The notes under the pieces: model-generated
Seen by the model: the letters and a program-made list of their open reading frames with translations, nothing else
What the model was told of the DNA's origin: nothing
Database searches by the model: none
In this document: positions 6,430 through 8,323 of the stretch, in pieces
Numbering within the stretch: the first letter of the stretch is position 1
How the letters are laid out: the number at the start of each line of letters is the position of its first letter
NCBI GenBank assembly: GCA_035718085.1
Contig: DASTHS010000267.1
Coordinates: 1 to 8,323 of the forward strand
DNA from: DASTHS01 sp035718085
GTDB taxonomy: Bacteria > Actinomycetota > Acidimicrobiia > Acidimicrobiales > Palsa-688
Length of the DNA stretch: 8,323 nt
Direction of reading: 5' to 3'
Translations under genes and position numbers: made by a program

Positions 6430-6467
6430 TTCACACAGCGGAAACGCCGGCGGCGATCGACCGAAAC
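6430..6467 (+). promoter_or_regulatory. GlnR-like operator upstream of amtB
   Basis: Four pentamers sit at exact 11-bp steps: TTCAC (6430-6434), GAAAC (6441-6445), GGCGA (6452-6456) and GAAAC (6463-6467), each separated by 6 nt. This is the layout of the actinomycete GlnR site, gTnAc-n6-GaAAc repeated twice. Both GAAAC boxes are perfect, the first gTnAc box has 4 of its 5 positions matching or free, and the second gTnAc box is poor. The site ends 53 bp before the amtB start, and amtB-glnK is a classic GlnR target in actinomycetes. GlnR itself is not in the window. Confidence 0.55.
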
Positions 6468-6507
6468 ACTTCCCTGCCACCGTCTGGGCACTCGATCACC
6501 TACCAGC

Positions 6508-6516
6508 AGGAGGAGG
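6508..6516 (+). promoter_or_regulatory. Strong ribosome-binding site fixing the amtB start
   Basis: AGGAGGAGG lies just before the TTG at 6521: 7 nt from its first AGGAGG and 4 nt from its second. No other in-frame start has such a site, so this decides the amtB start and excludes the 40 extra codons that could be read from 6401. Confidence 0.8.
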
Positions 6517-6520
6517 CGCC

Positions 6521-7945
6521 TTGCTCGCCACGGCCCTGCACACAGCCGCATCGTGTGCGTTCAACCCCGATGTCACATCGACGGTCAAGGGGTGCGCCCC
6601 GACCGTCGACCAGGGCGACAACGCCTGGATCCTCGCCAGCTCCGCGCTGGTGCTGTTCATGACCCCCGGCCTGGCGTTCTTCTACGCCGGCATGGTGCGT
6701 CGCAAGAACGTCCTCGGCATGATCATGCAGAACTGGGTGGTCATGGGCCTGGTGGGGGTGGTGTGGGTGCTGGTCACCTACAGCCTCGCCTTCGGCGTCG
6801 ACGCCGGCGGCATCGGCTTCGTGGGCACCTTCCACTTCGCCGGGCTGCTGAACATCGACAGCCAGCCGGTGCCGGGCGAGAGCCTCACGATCAGCCCGAT
6901 CGTGTTCGTCGTGTTCCAGATGATGTTCGCCGTCATCACCCCCGCGCTGATCACCGGCACGACCGCCGACCGGCTCAAGTTCGGTGCCTACTGCACCTTC
7001 ATCGTGCTGTGGTCGATCGTCGTCTACGCGCCCGTCGCCCACTGGGTGTTCTCGCCCACCGGCTGGCTGTTCCAGCGGACCGCCGAGGACTTCGCCGGCG
7101 GCACCGTGGTGCACATCAACGCCGCCATGGGCGGCCTCGGGCTGCTGCTGGTGCTCAAGAACCGGCGAGGGTGGCCGGGCTCGCCGATGAAGCCGCACAA
7201 CGTGCCGTTCACCGTGCTCGGCGCCGGCATCCTCTGGTTCGGCTGGTTCGGCTTCAACGCCGGCTCGGCGCTGGCGGCCAACAACCTCTCGGCGCACGCC
7301 TTCCTCAACACCAACACGGCCACGGCCGCGGCGCTGCTCGGCTGGATCGCCTGCGAGAAGGTGAAGAACGGCAAGTCGACGACCCTCGGCGGGGCGTCGG
7401 GGGCCGTCGCCGGCCTGGTCGCCATCACCCCGAGCTGCGGCTACGTCAACCTGCTGGGCGCCCTGGTCATCGGGCTGGTCGCCGGGGTGGCGTGCTGCCT
7501 GGCCTGCGGCCTGAAGTTCCGCTTCAACCGGGACGACGCCCTCGACGTGCTCGGCGTGCACTTCGTCGGCGGGGTGCTCGGGGCGGTGCTCATCGGCTTC
7601 TTCGGCACCAACAGCTTCAACAGCGCCGCCCGCAACGGCCTCTTCTACGGGGGCGGTGTCGGGCTCCTCGGTGAGCAGTGCCTCGGGGTGATCTGCGTGG
7701 CGGGCTACAGCCTGGTGGTCAGCTACCTCCTGGCCAAGGGCATCGACATGACCATGGGCCTGCGGGTCAGTGAGGAGGAGGAGGAGGTCGGCCTCGACCT
7801 CACCCAGCACGAGGAGACCGCCTACGACTTCGACAGCGTGCTGTCGGGAGTACGGTCCGCCCTCACCGGCGGCGAGCCCATCTCGCCCTTCGCCCGCCCC
7901 ACCGCCGGCGCCGGTGCCACGACCCCGCTCGGAGGTGACGCATGA
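6521..7945 (+). CDS. amtB: Ammonium transporter AmtB
   Basis: A 474-aa inner-membrane ammonium channel of the Amt/Mep/Rh family, starting at TTG 6521. The fold runs from DNAWILASSALVLFMTPGLAFFY (33-55) to about residue 412, enough for the usual 11 helices. Pore residues are in place: twin histidines H198 (GGTVVHIN) and H347 (DVLGVHFVGG), D190 (EDFAGG), W175 (PVAHW), S249 (WFGFNAGSA) and F136 of the phenylalanine gate (QMMFAVIT). The cytosolic tail (413-474) keeps the PII-contact region (MGLRVSEEEEEVGLDLTQHE, 412-431, then TAYDF), followed by an extra flexible segment of about 35 residues. The N-terminus ahead of helix 1 is short, not a clear signal peptide, and carries Cys12 and Cys25, which could form an extracellular disulfide. 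It overlaps the PII gene by 4 bp, so the two are translationally coupled; regulation is probably by the GlnR-like site. Confidence 0.96.
   Translation: MLATALHTAASCAFNPDVTSTVKGCAPTVDQGDNAWILASSALVLFMTPGLAFFYAGMVRRKNVLGMIMQNWVVMGLVGVVWVLVTYSLAFGVDAGGIGFVGTFHFAGLLNIDSQPVPGESLTISPIVFVVFQMMFAVITPALITGTTADRLKFGAYCTFIVLWSIVVYAPVAHWVFSPTGWLFQRTAEDFAGGTVVHINAAMGGLGLLLVLKNRRGWPGSPMKPHNVPFTVLGAGILWFGWFGFNAGSALAANNLSAHAFLNTNTATAAALLGWIACEKVKNGKSTTLGGASGAVAGLVAITPSCGYVNLLGALVIGLVAGVACCLACGLKFRFNRDDALDVLGVHFVGGVLGAVLIGFFGTNSFNSAARNGLFYGGGVGLLGEQCLGVICVAGYSLVVSYLLAKGIDMTMGLRVSEEEEEVGLDLTQHEETAYDFDSVLSGVRSALTGGEPISPFARPTAGAGATTPLGGDA
7931..7935 (+). promoter_or_regulatory. Ribosome-binding site of the PII gene inside the amtB end
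   Basis: GGAGG lies 6 nt before the ATG at 7942, within the last codons of amtB. It supports the start that overlaps the amtB stop (ATGA, 7942-7945). Confidence 0.7.
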
Positions 7946-8280
7946 GGTTGGTGACCGCAATCATCAAGCCGTTCAAGCTCGACGACGTGAAGGCCGGCCT
8001 GCAAGACCACGGCGTGACCGGCATGACGGTGAGCGAGGTGCAGGGCTTCGGCCGCCAGAAGGGCCACACGGAGGTCTACCGGGGCGCCGAGTACACCGTC
8101 GACTTCACGCCGAAGATCCGCATCGAGCTGGTCGTCGACGACGACGACGCCACCGCGGTGGTCGACCTGATCACCAAGCTGGCCCGCACCGACAAGATCG
8201 GCGACGGGAAGGTGTGGACGACCTACGTCGACGACGTGGTGCGCATCCGCACCGGTGAGCGGGGCGCCGACGCCGTCTGA
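7942..8280 (+). CDS. glnK: PII nitrogen regulatory protein (GlnK/GlnB)
   Basis: A 112-aa PII signal protein of standard length. It senses ATP/ADP and 2-oxoglutarate and, when paired with amtB, plugs the ammonium channel at the membrane. The N-terminal strand (RLVTAIIKPFKLDDV, 2-16), GFGRQKGHTE (35-44) and the T-loop with Tyr51 (YRGAEY, 46-51) are intact. In actinobacteria this tyrosine is the adenylylation site. Gln39, Lys58, Glu62, Lys90, Arg101 and Arg103, the usual nucleotide and effector contacts, are present. The B-loop reads RTDKIGDGK (82-90), where E. coli GlnB has RTGKIGDGK, so Gly84 is replaced by Asp. The amtB partner favours the name glnK over glnB, but sequence alone does not separate them. 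The start is fixed by the overlap with amtB and the GGAGG upstream. Confidence 0.95.
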   Translation: MRLVTAIIKPFKLDDVKAGLQDHGVTGMTVSEVQGFGRQKGHTEVYRGAEYTVDFTPKIRIELVVDDDDATAVVDLITKLARTDKIGDGKVWTTYVDDVVRIRTGERGADAV

Positions 8281-8323
8281 CAGCGCCGGGGCGTGCGAAC
8301 GCCCGCCCGCATCGAGGGGCAGT
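8281..8323 (+). other. Right-edge tail after glnK with a GNRA-capped hairpin
   Basis: GGGCGT (8289-8294) and ACGCCC (8299-8304) form a perfect 6-bp stem closed by a GCGA tetraloop (8295-8298). No T-run follows, so a Rho-independent terminator is doubtful. GAGGGG at 8314-8319 looks like a ribosome-binding site for a gene beginning at or just past the edge. In many actinobacteria glnD follows here, but no coding sequence is visible. Confidence 0.35.

Noticed and set aside
6430..6440. CRP-type half site (TGTGA read on the minus strand) upstream of the cyclic-nucleotide gene
   Set aside because: Only one half of the TGTGA-N6-TCACA palindrome is present; the other side reads CCGAT. The spaced GlnR layout explains these bases better.
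6401..6520. Longer amtB reading from 6401 adding 40 residues
   Set aside because: It would run through the GlnR-like site and promoter region, the added residues are not Amt-like, and the only good ribosome-binding site is just before TTG 6521.
6500..7960. A 486-codon minus-strand frame opposite amtB
   Set aside because: Antisense shadow of amtB with a composition rich in His, Glu, Val and Ala and no domain; the sense frame is a complete ammonium transporter.

Overview
The window is a very GC-rich stretch, with almost all codon third positions G or C, from a chromosome that looks actinobacterial. The gene set supports this: a RamB/ScfR-type regulator beside malate synthase, an EtfD-like Fe-S membrane oxidoreductase, a GlnR-like box in front of an amtB-PII pair, and several starts that look leaderless. 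I suspect a deep-branching actinobacterium such as Acidimicrobiia, but the sequence alone cannot settle the lineage. I see no mobile element, CRISPR array, tRNA or rRNA. All eight genes have recognisable families, so this reads as an ordinary core-metabolism region, and I did not find a clearly new system.

Layout, left block. The left edge holds the first 37 codons of a minus-strand gene that looks like malate synthase A (glyoxylate shunt). It diverges from a 516-aa ScfR/RamB-type regulator (228-1778). The 115-bp gap between them carries a RamB-box-like sequence that overlaps a probable -10 just before the regulator start. The regulator is followed closely on the same strand by a small MTH1187/YqgV-type thiamine-binding protein (1803-2123) and a divergent DUF2254 membrane protein (2138-3580). 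The short gaps of 24 and 14 nt suggest one transcript.

Middle block. Converging with DUF2254 is a 756-aa membrane Fe-S oxidoreductase (3600-5870, minus) with a haem-type membrane domain, two 4Fe-4S motifs and two CCG domains. It resembles mycobacterial EtfD, the ETF:menaquinone oxidoreductase of fatty-acid beta-oxidation. Just upstream on the same strand is a 141-aa stand-alone cyclic-nucleotide-binding protein (5925-6350).

Right block. Divergent from that gene is amtB (6521-7945), which overlaps a PII protein gene (7942-8280) by 4 bp. Four pentamers at exact 11-bp steps in front of amtB fit the GlnR operator layout of actinomycetes.

How the genes work together: the left and middle blocks share a fatty-acid/acetate theme (glyoxylate shunt, short-chain acyl-CoA-responsive regulator, electron outlet for acyl-CoA dehydrogenases). 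The right block is ammonium uptake with its PII sensor, probably under nitrogen control. The points most worth a second look are the two operator-like sites, the stand-alone cyclic-nucleotide sensor next to the EtfD-like gene, and family-atypical residues in the regulator, DUF2254 and PII proteins.
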